The notes below the pieces were generated by a model. It was not told the origin of the DNA. It worked only from the letters and a program-made list of their open reading frames with translations, and searched no databases. Shown piece after piece: positions 51,307-59,655 of a stretch of 64,000 nucleotides of DNA. The position numbers were made by a program, and so were the translations under genes. The number at the start of each line of letters is the position of its first letter. Position 1 is the first letter of the stretch. The stretch is from Bacteroidaceae bacterium (GTDB taxonomy: Bacteria; Bacteroidota; Bacteroidia; Bacteroidales; Bacteroidaceae): positions 17,071 to 81,070 of the forward strand of contig JAFRQD010000063.1 in assembly GCA_017428785.1 (NCBI GenBank), written 5' to 3'.

Positions 51307-53658
51307 CTATTTCTTAATTATCTTTTTGCCGTCTTTGATGTAAATGCCACGAGGCAATTTACCATTTACGATTTGCTGACCGGCAAGGTTATAGATAAAT
51401 CCGTTGTCTGTTGTCCGTTGTCCGTTGTCAATCTCGTCCACGCCATCTATCAAGTCATGTGTTGCCTGCGTGTCGGGGCCGATGACAACCCAGTCGTTCT
51501 TAACTTCTGTGCCGTCGGCATAATAAAGATAATTGTAAGTGCCAGAAAAATAAGCACCTTCAGGATAGCGTATGTCGATGCCTTCGCCAAAGACGGGTTT
51601 GTCCTTGTCGAGATAGAGCGGCTCATACTTACTGTTAACTGCGAACACAGCTCCGTCCTTTATCTCAAGTTTTGCGACATCTCCCTCGTAATAGCCTCTG
51701 CCATCTGTGCTCCGCCCTATTATCTTAGTATTGTCCTGAATGGTCAGTTCCGCAAGGACAAAGCTTTGAATACAAGTATTTTTAGAAAATATGTTGAGTG
51801 TTCCTCCGCCTTCTACCGTTGTACGCGTAACGGCGTCAAGTTCAATTCCGACACCGTTCTTGCTTGTGATAGAGCAGTTGCCAATGACTTTGATGGTGAA
51901 ATAGTAGTTGTTATTATTGTAGATGCCATAAGCAAAAGTTTTCTCGTCACACTCGAGCGTGGCATTGTCGAGGACAAGTGTCGGCTCGCCTGCCCAGCCG
52001 AGGTCTTCGGGCTTGTCTTCAAAGTATGCCTTGCCGCTCACCAGTCCGGGAATGTCAAAGAAGTTGAGCGACGTCATCTTCTGGCCGTCAACAAAGATGT
52101 TGTAGTCCTTCACGTCATAGTTCACGACCACATGGAAGGCATTCTTTGTGGCATAGGGCTTGAAGTCGTATTCCACTTTCTGCGGGATTTGACTCAGGTT
52201 GTCGGAAACAATCAAATACTTGTTGCTGATAACAGGACTTGCCGAAACGCCGTCCTTCTTGAAGTTCAGGATACGGCTGGCATCACTTATGCCGAGGTAA
52301 AGAGCCCATGCTTCGCCGCCATTATATGAGACACGTTCGAAGCGGCGTGTCGTCGGTTCCTGTGGCGTGAAGGCATCGGCATCATAGTTTTCCCAAGTCG
52401 GTCCATCTGCTACTTCAACGCCTTCAATCGATATGAGCCTGTTGTGATGAGCATAGAACCATTTCAGACTTTTGCAACTCGTAATGTCGAGGGATGGCAA
52501 CTGATTGTTTGAGCAATCAAGGTACAATAGTTCCGGCATATTGCTTAGCGACAATGCTCCGATGTTGTTGTTGCTGCAATCCAGATGCTTCATTTTGTTG
52601 ATGCCATCTGAAAGTGTCAACACATCGAGGCTGCAATTCTTGACGATAAGCGTATCCATCTCTTTATTGTTGTTAAATATCCTTAGGCGGCCCAAAGGTG
52701 TGCCCTCGCAATTCATGTAGTGCAGGTCGGGACAGAAAGACTGGTCGAGCGATGTGACCTTACTGTTCTTCATCGTCAAACGCTGCAGTTTCGTGTTGTA
52801 GGAGATATCGAGCGACGTGAAGCTATTTCCGCTACAATCCAAGTCCTCGAGATTAGGAAGATTGGTTACGTCCAGCGATGGAATGTCGTTATTGGCACAG
52901 TACAGATTTATTATGTATGTGTTATTTTTAAGATATAAAAACGTAAGTTGATTATCGGAACAATCTACATAAACAAGCCTACTATTTATTCCCACATTAA
53001 GGTTTTTCAGTTTATTGTTCGCACATTGTAATTTTTTGAGTTTGGGGCAATATGACAAGTTCAGCGTTGAAAGATTGTTGTTTGAACAATATACGGTATG
53101 AATTTCAGGACAATTAGTCAAGTCCAGCGTTGAAAGATTATTGTTTGAACAATTCAAGCCAGTGAGATCATGGCAACTGCTCAAGTCCAGCGTTGAGATA
53201 CTGTTGTTTTGACAACTAAAGCCATACAATAGGGGTTGCTGACCAAGTACTAATGATGTTAATTTGTTGTCGGAACAATTCATAATTCCCATACGTAACA
53301 TACTAATATCTAAACTGGTAAGATTATTCCCAGCACAATATAATTCATTTATATTTTTATTATTGGACAAGTCTAATACTGAAATGTGATTATAATTACA
53401 AAATAAAAGTGAAATACTCGTAAAGTATTCTATACCTTTTAGTGAATAAATATCCAAACGATCCATATTAAGCGACTTAACTTTATCGCAATCGGCTTTC
53501 TTAAGTGTTTGGCCTTCTCGGAAATCAAATCTATCACGAAGATATTTCCGGAACGCGGGGTCAGGAAAGTTTGTAGAGTTAAAGACAACATCTGCTTTAA
53601 CGGACTGTACTCCAAAGAGCATTGCAAGGAGCAAGTTAAGAAGTAGAATCTTTTTCAT
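51307..53658 (-). CDS. Secreted leucine-rich-repeat protein (paralogue of the 4 kb gene)
   Basis: 783 residues: signal peptide MKKILLLNLLLAMLFGVQSVKA, then LxCSxNxLxxLDL-type LRR units to about residue 420. One copy of the roughly 200-residue DGQKMTSLNFFDIPGLVSG / EGGGTLN / LEIKDGA module follows, then the tail YNLAGQQIVNGKLPRGIYI plus KKIIKK. The middle and C-terminus are near-copies of 4091-7063 (shared PTWxNYDAxAFTPQEPTTRR). The linker DNGQRTTDNG before the tail is repeat-encoded. Surface localisation by type IX secretion is inferred. Confidence 0.85.
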   Translation of the reverse strand: MKKILLLNLLLAMLFGVQSVKADVVFNSTNFPDPAFRKYLRDRFDFREGQTLKKADCDKVKSLNMDRLDIYSLKGIEYFTSISLLFCNYNHISVLDLSNNKNINELYCAGNNLTSLDISMLRMGIMNCSDNKLTSLVLGQQPLLYGFSCQNNSISTLDLSSCHDLTGLNCSNNNLSTLDLTNCPEIHTVYCSNNNLSTLNLSYCPKLKKLQCANNKLKNLNVGINSRLVYVDCSDNQLTFLYLKNNTYIINLYCANNDIPSLDVTNLPNLEDLDCSGNSFTSLDISYNTKLQRLTMKNSKVTSLDQSFCPDLHYMNCEGTPLGRLRIFNNNKEMDTLIVKNCSLDVLTLSDGINKMKHLDCSNNNIGALSLSNMPELLYLDCSNNQLPSLDITSCKSLKWFYAHHNRLISIEGVEVADGPTWENYDADAFTPQEPTTRRFERVSYNGGEAWALYLGISDASRILNFKKDGVSASPVISNKYLIVSDNLSQIPQKVEYDFKPYATKNAFHVVVNYDVKDYNIFVDGQKMTSLNFFDIPGLVSGKAYFEDKPEDLGWAGEPTLVLDNATLECDEKTFAYGIYNNNNYYFTIKVIGNCSITSKNGVGIELDAVTRTTVEGGGTLNIFSKNTCIQSFVLAELTIQDNTKIIGRSTDGRGYYEGDVAKLEIKDGAVFAVNSKYEPLYLDKDKPVFGEGIDIRYPEGAYFSGTYNYLYYADGTEVKNDWVVIGPDTQATHDLIDGVDEIDNGQRTTDNGFIYNLAGQQIVNGKLPRGIYIKDGKKIIKK
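51401..51431 (-). repeat. GTTGTC heptanucleotide repeat inside the second LRR gene
   Basis: CCGTTGTCTGTTGTCCGTTG then TCCGTTGTC, in frame, joining the body of the protein to its sorting tail, exactly as in the paralogue. Confidence 0.75.
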
Positions 53659-53710
53659 AACCTTATAATTTTAGATGATTGTTATTCGATACCGCTTTGA
53701 TTAGGATAAC

Positions 53711-53738
53711 AAAAAAACGTGGACTTTATCCGTCTACG
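53711..53738 (-). terminator. Rho-independent terminator
   Basis: On the minus strand CGTAGAC pairs with GTCCACG (one mismatch) and is followed by seven T. It ends the structured RNA candidate or the toxin-antitoxin transcript. Confidence 0.65.
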
Positions 53739-53861
53739 CTTTCTGATGGTATTGGGGATAACCTTTTGCCGCATCTACGAGTAAAAGCCCACGCCAAACG
53801 ACGTGAGCATTAGTCTTTTACTCTTGCGGCTTTCTTCTAAATTCCCCAATTCGTCAGAAAG
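53739..53861 (-). ncRNA. Candidate structured RNA (rod with internal loop)
   Basis: Nested pairings on one axis: CTTTCTGA/TCAGAAAG (53739-53746 with 53854-53861), TTGGGGA/TCCCCAA, a wide internal loop, CCGCA/TGCGG, GAGTAAAAG/CTTTTACTC and apical CACG/CGTG. A terminator follows on the minus strand. The shape, a rod with a central bubble, recalls 6S RNA, but I cannot match it to a family, and no promoter box was found for it. It may instead be a processed 3' part of the toxin-antitoxin mRNA. Confidence 0.45.
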
Positions 53862-53942
53862 CAAGATTCAAGCTAACGCTTCTTTGTCTATTATGTCTTT
53901 AGTTACTTATATCATTGAAGATTGAATATTGAAAATGTTTGG

Positions 53943-54236
53943 TTATTTCTTTTTATATTTCTTACTGAACAAATCTGAATGCGTGCCTGTGTTCAACATT
54001 ATAAGGATTAGTTCTTGGTCGTGTTGCTCCCAGACAAGAAGCCAATTGGGCTGTATGTGGCATCCCCATTGCCCCTTTCGATCGCCATGAAGAACATGCG
54101 GAAGATAGCTGTCCGGCAATTTGCCTTCAATGGAAAGAATACGTATCGCTTTTCGAAGCAAGTCCATATTATAGCCTCGCCGTTCGCACAACTTCATTTG
54201 GCGTTTGAACTCACCAGTAAATCGAATTGTGTACAT
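53943..54236 (-). CDS. YafQ-type mRNA interferase toxin
   Basis: 97 residues from the ATG at 54236 (MYTIRFTGEFKRQMKLCERRGYN). Typical YafQ/RelE-superfamily pattern: KAIRILSIEGKLPDSYLPHVLHGDRKGQWGCHIQPNWLLVWEQHDQELILIMLNTGTHSDLF, including the catalytic-region His residues and the terminal HSDLF. YafQ cleaves mRNA on the ribosome. It begins 2 bases after the antitoxin stop. Confidence 0.9.
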   Translation of the reverse strand: MYTIRFTGEFKRQMKLCERRGYNMDLLRKAIRILSIEGKLPDSYLPHVLHGDRKGQWGCHIQPNWLLVWEQHDQELILIMLNTGTHSDLFSKKYKKK

Positions 54237-54238
54237 AA

Positions 54239-54478
54239 TTAATCCTCCAGGCATTGTCGGAATAAGTCATCAACGTCCTTTGCTTCATATACTCTACCTT
54301 CTTCAAGATCTCGAAGCGAAAGTTCATAGGAAGAGAAGAGTCTGCGACGGCGAGGAACGGTAATCTTTCCCACGCCTTTCAGCATGCTGATGGCTTTCTT
54401 AATATCCTTCAGCATCGAAATATCATCGATGTTTACCAGTATTTGCCCTTGTGCAGGCATTGTCGCTACGTTTGCCAT
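54239..54478 (-). CDS. Antitoxin of the YafQ pair
   Basis: About 79 residues from the ATG near 54478 (MANVATMPAQGQILVNIDD). The N-terminal half has a helix-rich sequence (SMLKDIKKAISMLKGVGKITVPRRRR); the C-terminal half is acidic (DLEEGRVYEAKDVDDLFRQ) as expected for toxin binding. It is not an obvious DinJ/RelB sequence and belongs to the short antitoxins seen in Bacteroidetes. An upstream GTG would place its promoter inside the gene. Confidence 0.75.
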   Translation of the reverse strand: MANVATMPAQGQILVNIDDISMLKDIKKAISMLKGVGKITVPRRRRLFSSYELSLRDLEEGRVYEAKDVDDLFRQCLED

Positions 54479-54507
54479 AATGATATGTATGTCTTGTTTT
54501 CTGCCTG

Positions 54508-54537
54508 CAAAGTTAGCATTTAATTCTATAACGACAA
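54508..54537 (-). promoter_or_regulatory. Promoter of the toxin-antitoxin operon
   Basis: Minus strand CTTTG, about 19 bases, TAACTTTG (54515-54508), 30 bases before the antitoxin start. Confidence 0.7.
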
Positions 54538-54589
54538 AGGAATTGCAGGGAAATGTTGAATTGCAAATGAAATCAAAATAACTCGTCAC

Positions 54590-54816
54590 TCGTCAGGATT
54601 ATGGGTTAATGCAAAGAGTATCAGCAACATAGAACCTGATAAGTGACCTGATGAGTGATGATGAGTCGTCAGGCACTCATCATCTCTGTCACATATGATT
54701 AATAGGGGGATTCAGGCCTATTGGTGATGAGTGACGAGTAAAATGCAAAACACACCATAGGTAAATCGCACTCCGCACTTTGGGGGTGCGCCTTGGTGCT
54801 AAAGCTTCCAAGAACT
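54590..54816. other. Intergenic spacer before the trp control region
   Basis: Contains several near-repeats of TGATGAGTGATGAGT / ACTCGTCACTCGTCA (54583-54740), another short-unit repeat. No gene. Confidence 0.45.
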
Positions 54817-54948
54817 TAACACGTTAAGTTGGCAAACATGGCACATGATGTCGGCAAAATCCACACGTGGATTTGATGAAATCCACACGTGAACTTCGGC
54901 AAATCCACACGTGAACTTTGACAACATCACACGAGATGTTTTTCAAGC
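54817..54948 (+). repeat. 22-base tandem array 4 (six units)
   Basis: Units at 54817, 54839, 54861, 54883, 54905 and 54927. The consensus is CCACACGTGAACTTCGGCAA followed by AT. It ends 95 bases before the -7 box of the trp operon. Confidence 0.88.
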
Positions 54949-55020
54949 CTTCGTGTCTCGTCTTTTTTCCCAAAAAGTGACAGAAAAGATAATTTCCTTG
55001 AAAAAAATTGAAGAAAATGT

Positions 55021-55050
55021 TTTGCGAAATGAAATAAAAGCGTAACTTTG
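55021..55050 (+). promoter_or_regulatory. trp operon promoter
   Basis: TTTG 55021-55024, 18 bases, TAACTTTG 55043-55050; transcription should begin near 55056, leaving about 23 bases before the leader peptide. Confidence 0.8.
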
Positions 55051-55078
55051 CAGCAGAAAACAACAAAAAAGTACAAGT

Positions 55079-55126
55079 ATGATGACAATTAACAATTGGT
55101 GGTGGCGTGATTCGAGATTACTATAG
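55079..55126 (+). CDS. trpL: trp leader peptide MMTINNWWWRDSRLL
   Basis: Fifteen codons with three consecutive TGG (Trp) codons at 55097-55105, between the trp promoter and a terminator hairpin. Stalling at these codons when Trp-tRNA is scarce would free the downstream strand to form the antiterminator. Too short for most gene finders. Confidence 0.85.
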   Translation: MMTINNWWWRDSRLL

Positions 55127-55201
55127 TCGCGAAGCACGAAGCCGTTGTATATTGTCAAAAACATAAGAAAGAGGCTCGTCGATAGCGACGGGCCTCTTTT
55201 C
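55106..55201 (+). promoter_or_regulatory. trp attenuator
   Basis: Strand 1 CGTGATTCG (55106-55114) pairs with strand 2 CGAAGCACG (55130-55138). Strand 2 can instead pair as ACGAAGCC (55136-55143, one bulge) with strand 3 GGCTCGT (55173-55179). Strand 3 otherwise joins strand 4 in the terminator. This is the classical three-way arrangement. Confidence 0.8.
55169..55201 (+). terminator. Attenuator terminator
   Basis: AAGAGGCTCGTCG pairs with CGACGGGCCTCTT around ATAG (one T-G pair) and runs into T. Confidence 0.85.
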
Positions 55202-55231
55202 TGTATATAATGTCAAACTATAAATATAATA

Positions 55232-56416
55232 ATGTATATGAGCTATCACGTTGACAAAAAAGGTTATTACGGAGAGTTCGGCGGGGCATATGTGCCTGAG
55301 ATTCTGTATGGTACGCTCGAGGCGCTGCGCGAGCAGTATCAGGAAATCATAGACAGCGAGGAGTTTCTGCAGGAGTATTACAGCCTGCTGCGCGACTATG
55401 TGGGGCGTCCGAGCCCTCTCTATTACGCGAAACGCATGAGTGAGAAGTACGGCTGCCAGCTCTATCTGAAGCGAGAAGACCTGAACCATACAGGCGCTCA
55501 CAAGATTAACAATGCGATTGGACAAATCCTCTTGGCCCAAAGAATGGGCAAGAAGCGCATCATTGCCGAGACGGGAGCAGGTCAGCACGGCGTGGCAACA
55601 GCTACCGTCTGCGCATTGATGGGAATGCCTTGCCGTGTGTATATGGGAGCTTTGGATGTAGAACGTCAGCACATTAACGTGGAGCGGATGAAGATGCTTG
55701 GTGCCGAAGTCTATCCCGTAGAGAGCGGCAACAAGACACTCAAAGACGCAACAAACGAGGCGATTCGCGACTGGTGCTGCCATCCAAGCGATACCTTTTA
55801 TATAATAGGCAGTACAGTCGGGCCGCATCCCTACCCCGAGATGGTTGCCAAGCTGCAGAGCGTCATCAGCAAGGAAATAAAGTTCCAGCTTCAGGAAAAG
55901 GTGGGACGCGACTGGCCGGACTATCTCATCGCCTGTGTTGGCGGCGGAAGTAATGCGGCAGGCACCATCTACCACTATCTCGACGACGAGCGTGTGAAGA
56001 TTGTTCTCGGCGAGGCTGGCGGCAAAGGCATGGAGACGGAGATGACTGCGGCGTCGCTCAACATCGGTACTGTCGGCATCCTGCACGGCAGCCGCATCAA
56101 GGTGATGCAGACCGACGACGGCCAAATCATCGAGCCTTACAGCATCAGCGCCGGCCTGGACTACCCAGGAACGGGCCCCATGCATTGCAACCTCTTCGAG
56201 ACAGGCCGGGCGAAAGTGCTCGCAGTCAACGATGACGAGGCACTCGCAGCTGCTTTCGAGCTCACTCGACTCGAAGGAATCATCCCCGCCCTCGAAAGCA
56301 GCCACGCACTCGCGCTACTCTCTAAGATGACATTCAAGCCTGAAGATGTGGTCGTGCTTACCGTCAGCGGCCGCGGCGACAAAGACCTGAACACATATCT
56401 TAAAATTAAGAATTAA
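55232..56416 (+). CDS. trpB: Tryptophan synthase beta chain
   Basis: PLP enzyme joining indole and serine; first structural gene of the operon. 394 residues: [18 protein letters not shown] lysine in [28 protein letters not shown], phosphate-binding [10 protein letters not shown] and C-terminal [11 protein letters not shown]. The start may be 55232 or the second ATG at 55238 (MSYHVDKKG). The last residues KIKN and the stop come from an AAGAATT-type repeat. Confidence 0.96.
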   Translation: MYMSYHVDKKGYYGEFGGAYVPEILYGTLEALREQYQEIIDSEEFLQEYYSLLRDYVGRPSPLYYAKRMSEKYGCQLYLKREDLNHTGAHKINNAIGQILLAQRMGKKRIIAETGAGQHGVATATVCALMGMPCRVYMGALDVERQHINVERMKMLGAEVYPVESGNKTLKDATNEAIRDWCCHPSDTFYIIGSTVGPHPYPEMVAKLQSVISKEIKFQLQEKVGRDWPDYLIACVGGGSNAAGTIYHYLDDERVKIVLGEAGGKGMETEMTAASLNIGTVGILHGSRIKVMQTDDGQIIEPYSISAGLDYPGTGPMHCNLFETGRAKVLAVNDDEALAAAFELTRLEGIIPALESSHALALLSKMTFKPEDVVVLTVSGRGDKDLNTYLKIKN

Positions 56417-56520
56417 AAAAGGAGAAAGAAGAATTAACAGCTAAGGATTAAGGACGAAAAGGATATGGGGATGTAACAATTCTTAATTCTTCTTTCTTAA
56501 TTCTTAATTATGAAAAAGCC
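56417..56520. repeat. TTCTTAA heptanucleotide repeats in the trpB-trpE gap
   Basis: AAGAATTAACAGCTAAGGAT on the left and TTCTTAATTCTTCTTTCTTA on the right form a loose inverted repeat of short units. Confidence 0.55.
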
Positions 56521-56523
56521 ATT

Positions 56524-57960
56524 ATGTATAAATTCCACACTGCAAGCAAGAAGGTCCTTGGCGACCTCATCACGCCCGTCAGCGCTTATCTGAAGGTGCG
56601 CGACGCTTATCCGCAAAGCGCACTCATGGAGAGCAGCGACTATCACGGCGGCGAGAACGCAAAGTCGTTCATCGCGCTCCACCCCATCGCCAGTGTCAGC
56701 ATTGAGCACGGCATAGGTTTCTGCCGCTTCCCCGACGGCGCAGAGGAGCATCACAAAATCGGCAAGAACTACGGCACCGCTCGTCTCATCAATGAATTCC
56801 TCAGCAGTTTCAGCATCGAGGGCAACGATGTGGGCTACTGCGGTCTGTATGGCTACACGACGTTCAACGCGGTCCGCTACTTCGAGAACATCGCCGTCAA
56901 GGACGAGACGCAAGAGGAAAACGACGCGCCCGACATGCTCTACATATTATATAAAGATGTAGTGGTGTTCGACCACTTCCGTAACGAGCTGACGCTTATC
57001 GAGCTGCTTGCCGACGGGGAACAGGACGACCTCGACCAACTGGAGCGTGACCTCGCCAGCCGCAACTATCAGGCGTTCGACTTCCATCCCGTCGGCGAAT
57101 GCACAAGCACGTTGACCGACGACGAACATCGCGAGAACATCCGTCGCGGCATACAGCATTGCCTGCGTGGCGATGTGTTTCAAATCGTCCTCTCTCGCCG
57201 TTTCAAGCAGCGCTATGAAGGCGACGACTTCAAGCTTTATCGTGCCTTGCGAAGCATCAACCCCAGTCCCTACCTCTTCTACTTCGACTTCGGCGGCTTC
57301 CGCATCTTCGGTTCGTCGCCCGAAACGCATTGCCGCATCGAGAACCGTCACGCTTATATCGACCCGATTGCAGGCACGACGAAGCGTACCGGCAACAGCG
57401 AAACCGACCGCAAGAATGCTGAGTACCTGCGCAACGACCCGAAGGAGAATGCCGAACACGTCATGCTGGTGGACCTGGCTCGCAACGATTTGAGTCGCAA
57501 CTGCCACAATGTGAAGGTCGATTTCTACAAGGACATGCAGTTCTACAGCCACGTCATCCATCTCGTCAGCCGCGTTAGCGGAGAGCTCGACAACGAGGCA
57601 GACCCCATCAAGACATTTATCGACACGTTCCCCGCAGGCACTTTGTCGGGCGCTCCGAAAGTGCGGGCCATGCAACTTATTTCTGAATACGAGCCGCACA
57701 ATCGCGGTGCTTATGGCGGTTGCATCGGGTTCATCGGCTTCGAGGGCAACCTCAACCAAGCCATCACGATACGCACCTTCGTCAGCCGCAACAACGAACT
57801 TTGGTTCCAGGCAGGCGGAGGCATCGTCGCCAAGAGCAACGTCGAGTACGAACTTCAAGAGGTTAACAACAAGCTTGGGGCACTTCGCCGAGCCATCGAA
57901 ATAGCAGGAGGAGCCTCCCCTAACCCCTCCAAAGGAGGGGAAACAAATGGTAAATGGTAA
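56524..57960 (+). CDS. trpE: Anthranilate synthase component I
   Basis: Makes anthranilate from chorismate with TrpG. 478 residues: N-terminal ALMESSDYHG corresponds to the LLESS Trp-feedback site. The chorismate-binding domain has QIVLSRRF, SPETHCRIENRHAYIDPIAGTTKR, LVDLARNDLSR, GTLSGAPKVRAM and GGCIGFIGFEG. The C-terminus runs into repeat DNA: the last residues (ASPNPSKGGETNGKW) are encoded by a C-rich palindrome followed by a GGTAAAT repeat that also supplies the stop. Confidence 0.96.
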   Translation: MYKFHTASKKVLGDLITPVSAYLKVRDAYPQSALMESSDYHGGENAKSFIALHPIASVSIEHGIGFCRFPDGAEEHHKIGKNYGTARLINEFLSSFSIEGNDVGYCGLYGYTTFNAVRYFENIAVKDETQEENDAPDMLYILYKDVVVFDHFRNELTLIELLADGEQDDLDQLERDLASRNYQAFDFHPVGECTSTLTDDEHRENIRRGIQHCLRGDVFQIVLSRRFKQRYEGDDFKLYRALRSINPSPYLFYFDFGGFRIFGSSPETHCRIENRHAYIDPIAGTTKRTGNSETDRKNAEYLRNDPKENAEHVMLVDLARNDLSRNCHNVKVDFYKDMQFYSHVIHLVSRVSGELDNEADPIKTFIDTFPAGTLSGAPKVRAMQLISEYEPHNRGAYGGCIGFIGFEGNLNQAITIRTFVSRNNELWFQAGGGIVAKSNVEYELQEVNNKLGALRRAIEIAGGASPNPSKGGETNGKW

Positions 57961-57978
57961 ATGATTAAATGGTAAATG
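57914..57978 (+). repeat. C-rich palindrome plus GGTAAAT repeat at the trpE end
   Basis: CCTCCCCTAACCCCTCCAAA plus GGAGGGG, then AAATGGTAAATGGTAAATGA and TTAAATGGTAAATG; codes for the TrpE tail and fills the gap to trpG. Confidence 0.75.
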
Positions 57979-57982
57979 TGAT

Positions 57983-58549
57983 ATGAAGATAGTAATCATA
58001 GACAACTACGACTCGTTCACCTACAACTTGAGCCATTTAGTAAAGGAACTCGGGGCTGAGGTGACGGTCTATCGCAACGACCAGTTCGAGATGTCCTGGC
58101 TCGAGGCGTTCGACAAAATCATACTTTCCCCCGGTCCTGGCATCCCGAGCGAAGCAGGACTGCTGCTCGATGTCATCAAGATCTACGCTGGTCGGAAGCC
58201 CATCCTCGGTGTGTGTCTTGGACATCAGGCTATTGGCGAAGTGTTCGGCGGCACATTGACAAACCTCAGCGACGTCTATCATGGCGTGGCCACGCCCGTC
58301 ACCATAACGGCCGACGACTATCTGTTCGAAGGCTTAGGCAAGACGTTCGAAGTGGGCCGCTACCACTCGTGGGTGGTCGATACGAAAGGTTTCCCCGACT
58401 GCCTCGAAGTGACAAGCGTGAGCGAAGAGGGCTTCATCATGTCCCTCAGACATCGCGAGTACGACATCCGCGGCATTCAATATCATCCCGAAAGCGTGCT
58501 AACGCCTGGCGGAAAGACGATAATAAAGAACTGGTTAGAGACCCCCTAA
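57983..58549 (+). CDS. trpG: Anthranilate synthase component II (glutamine amidotransferase)
   Basis: 188 residues; class I amidotransferase with IDNYDSFTYNL, SPGPGIPSEAG, nucleophile Cys in LGVCLGHQAIGEVFGG and His-Glu in IQYHPESVLTPGG. Supplies ammonia to TrpE. The stop codon lies at the start of a C-rich palindrome. Confidence 0.96.
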   Translation: MKIVIIDNYDSFTYNLSHLVKELGAEVTVYRNDQFEMSWLEAFDKIILSPGPGIPSEAGLLLDVIKIYAGRKPILGVCLGHQAIGEVFGGTLTNLSDVYHGVATPVTITADDYLFEGLGKTFEVGRYHSWVVDTKGFPDCLEVTSVSEEGFIMSLRHREYDIRGIQYHPESVLTPGGKTIIKNWLETP

Positions 58550-58604
58550 CCCCCTTTAGGGGGAACAAAAAATGTTCAATGTTCAATATTCAATGTTCAA
58601 TGAT
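58541..58604 (+). repeat. C-rich palindrome plus TTCAATG heptanucleotide repeat
   Basis: ACCCCCTAACCCCCTTTAGG plus GGG, then AATGTTCAATGTTCAATATT and CAATGTTCAATG in the trpG-trpD gap. Confidence 0.7.
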
Positions 58605-59600
58605 ATGAAGCAGTATTTACAACGACTCATTGCCGGCGAGACACTTTCGCGGCAAGACACACATAATATATTAGTAGGCATCACATGTCAAGCCTACCCT
58701 GCCGAGCAGATTGCGGCTTTGCTGATGGCGATGCAGACACGCGGCGCGACGGTGGATGAAATGCTTGGCTTCCGCGACGGACTGCTCGAGACGGGCAAGC
58801 ACGTTAACCTCGATGACTTCGACACGCTGGACATCGTGGGCACAGGAGGCGATGGGAAGAACACTTTCAACATCAGCACTTGCGCTTGCTTCGTGGTGGC
58901 CGGAGCGGGATATAAAGTGAGCAAGCACGGCAACGGCGCAAGCACGAGCGTGAGCGGCGCAAGTAATGTGCTGATGGCGCACGGCGTGAAGTTCACCGAC
59001 GACGAGAGCGTGCTCCGTCGCTCCATAGAGAAAGCCGGCATCTGCTACCTGCACGCGCCCCTCTTTGCTACGGGCATGAAGTTTGTCGGCCCTGTTCGCA
59101 AGGCATTGAGCGTGCCGACGTGCTTCAACCTGCTTGGTCCCTTCATCAATCCCTGCACACCAAAGAACTCGCTCCACGGCACCGCGACGCCCACCCAGCT
59201 ACGCCTCTATGCCAGCATGCACCAGCGTATCGGCGACAACTTCGGCGTCATCTCGAGCTACGACGGCTACGACGAAATCTCGCTCACCAGCGGTTTCAAG
59301 TTCGTGACACGTCACTTCGAGAAGGTCTATACGCCCCTCGATATGGGTCTTGCCTATGTGAAGCCCGAAGAGATATTCGGCGGAACGACTGCCGAGCAGG
59401 CCAAACGCATCTTCGACGATGTGCTGGAGAACAAAGCGACTCAAGCCCAGACGGATGTCGTAGTTGCCAATGCCGCCTGTGGCATCAGCCTGATGAACCC
59501 GAACCTGCCTATCTCGGACACCGTCGCAATGGCCCGTGAGAGCATAGAAAGCGGCAAAGCCCTGCAATGCCTCAAAGCGTTCATCGAGATAAACAGCTAA
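58605..59600 (+). CDS. trpD: Anthranilate phosphoribosyltransferase
   Basis: 331 residues from the ATG at 58605 (MKQYLQRLIAGETLSRQD). An ATG at 58572 would add residues encoded only by the TTCAATG repeat. Family marks: DIVGTGGDGKNTFNIST (PRPP loop), KHGNGASTSVSGASNVL, FNLLGPFINPC and ISLTSGFKF. Transfers phosphoribose to anthranilate. Confidence 0.95.
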   Translation: MKQYLQRLIAGETLSRQDTHNILVGITCQAYPAEQIAALLMAMQTRGATVDEMLGFRDGLLETGKHVNLDDFDTLDIVGTGGDGKNTFNISTCACFVVAGAGYKVSKHGNGASTSVSGASNVLMAHGVKFTDDESVLRRSIEKAGICYLHAPLFATGMKFVGPVRKALSVPTCFNLLGPFINPCTPKNSLHGTATPTQLRLYASMHQRIGDNFGVISSYDGYDEISLTSGFKFVTRHFEKVYTPLDMGLAYVKPEEIFGGTTAEQAKRIFDDVLENKATQAQTDVVVANAACGISLMNPNLPISDTVAMARESIESGKALQCLKAFIEINS

Positions 59601-59610
59601 GGAAATCCTC

Positions 59611-59645
59611 GTTATAACGTCATAACGTGATAACGAGATAACGAC
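59611..59645 (+). repeat. ATAACGTC octanucleotide repeat
   Basis: Four 8-base units (ATAACGTC, ATAACGTG, ATAACGAG, ATAACGAC) in the trpD-trpC gap; the same unit recurs at 60454-60482 after trpC. Confidence 0.75.
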
Positions 59646-59655
59646 AATTGAAGCA

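Noticed and set aside
51280-52329. 349-codon plus-strand open frame
   Set aside because: Antisense to the second LRR gene; its translation shows no domain.
55121-56305. 394-codon minus-strand open frame
   Set aside because: Antisense shadow of trpB and the attenuator.
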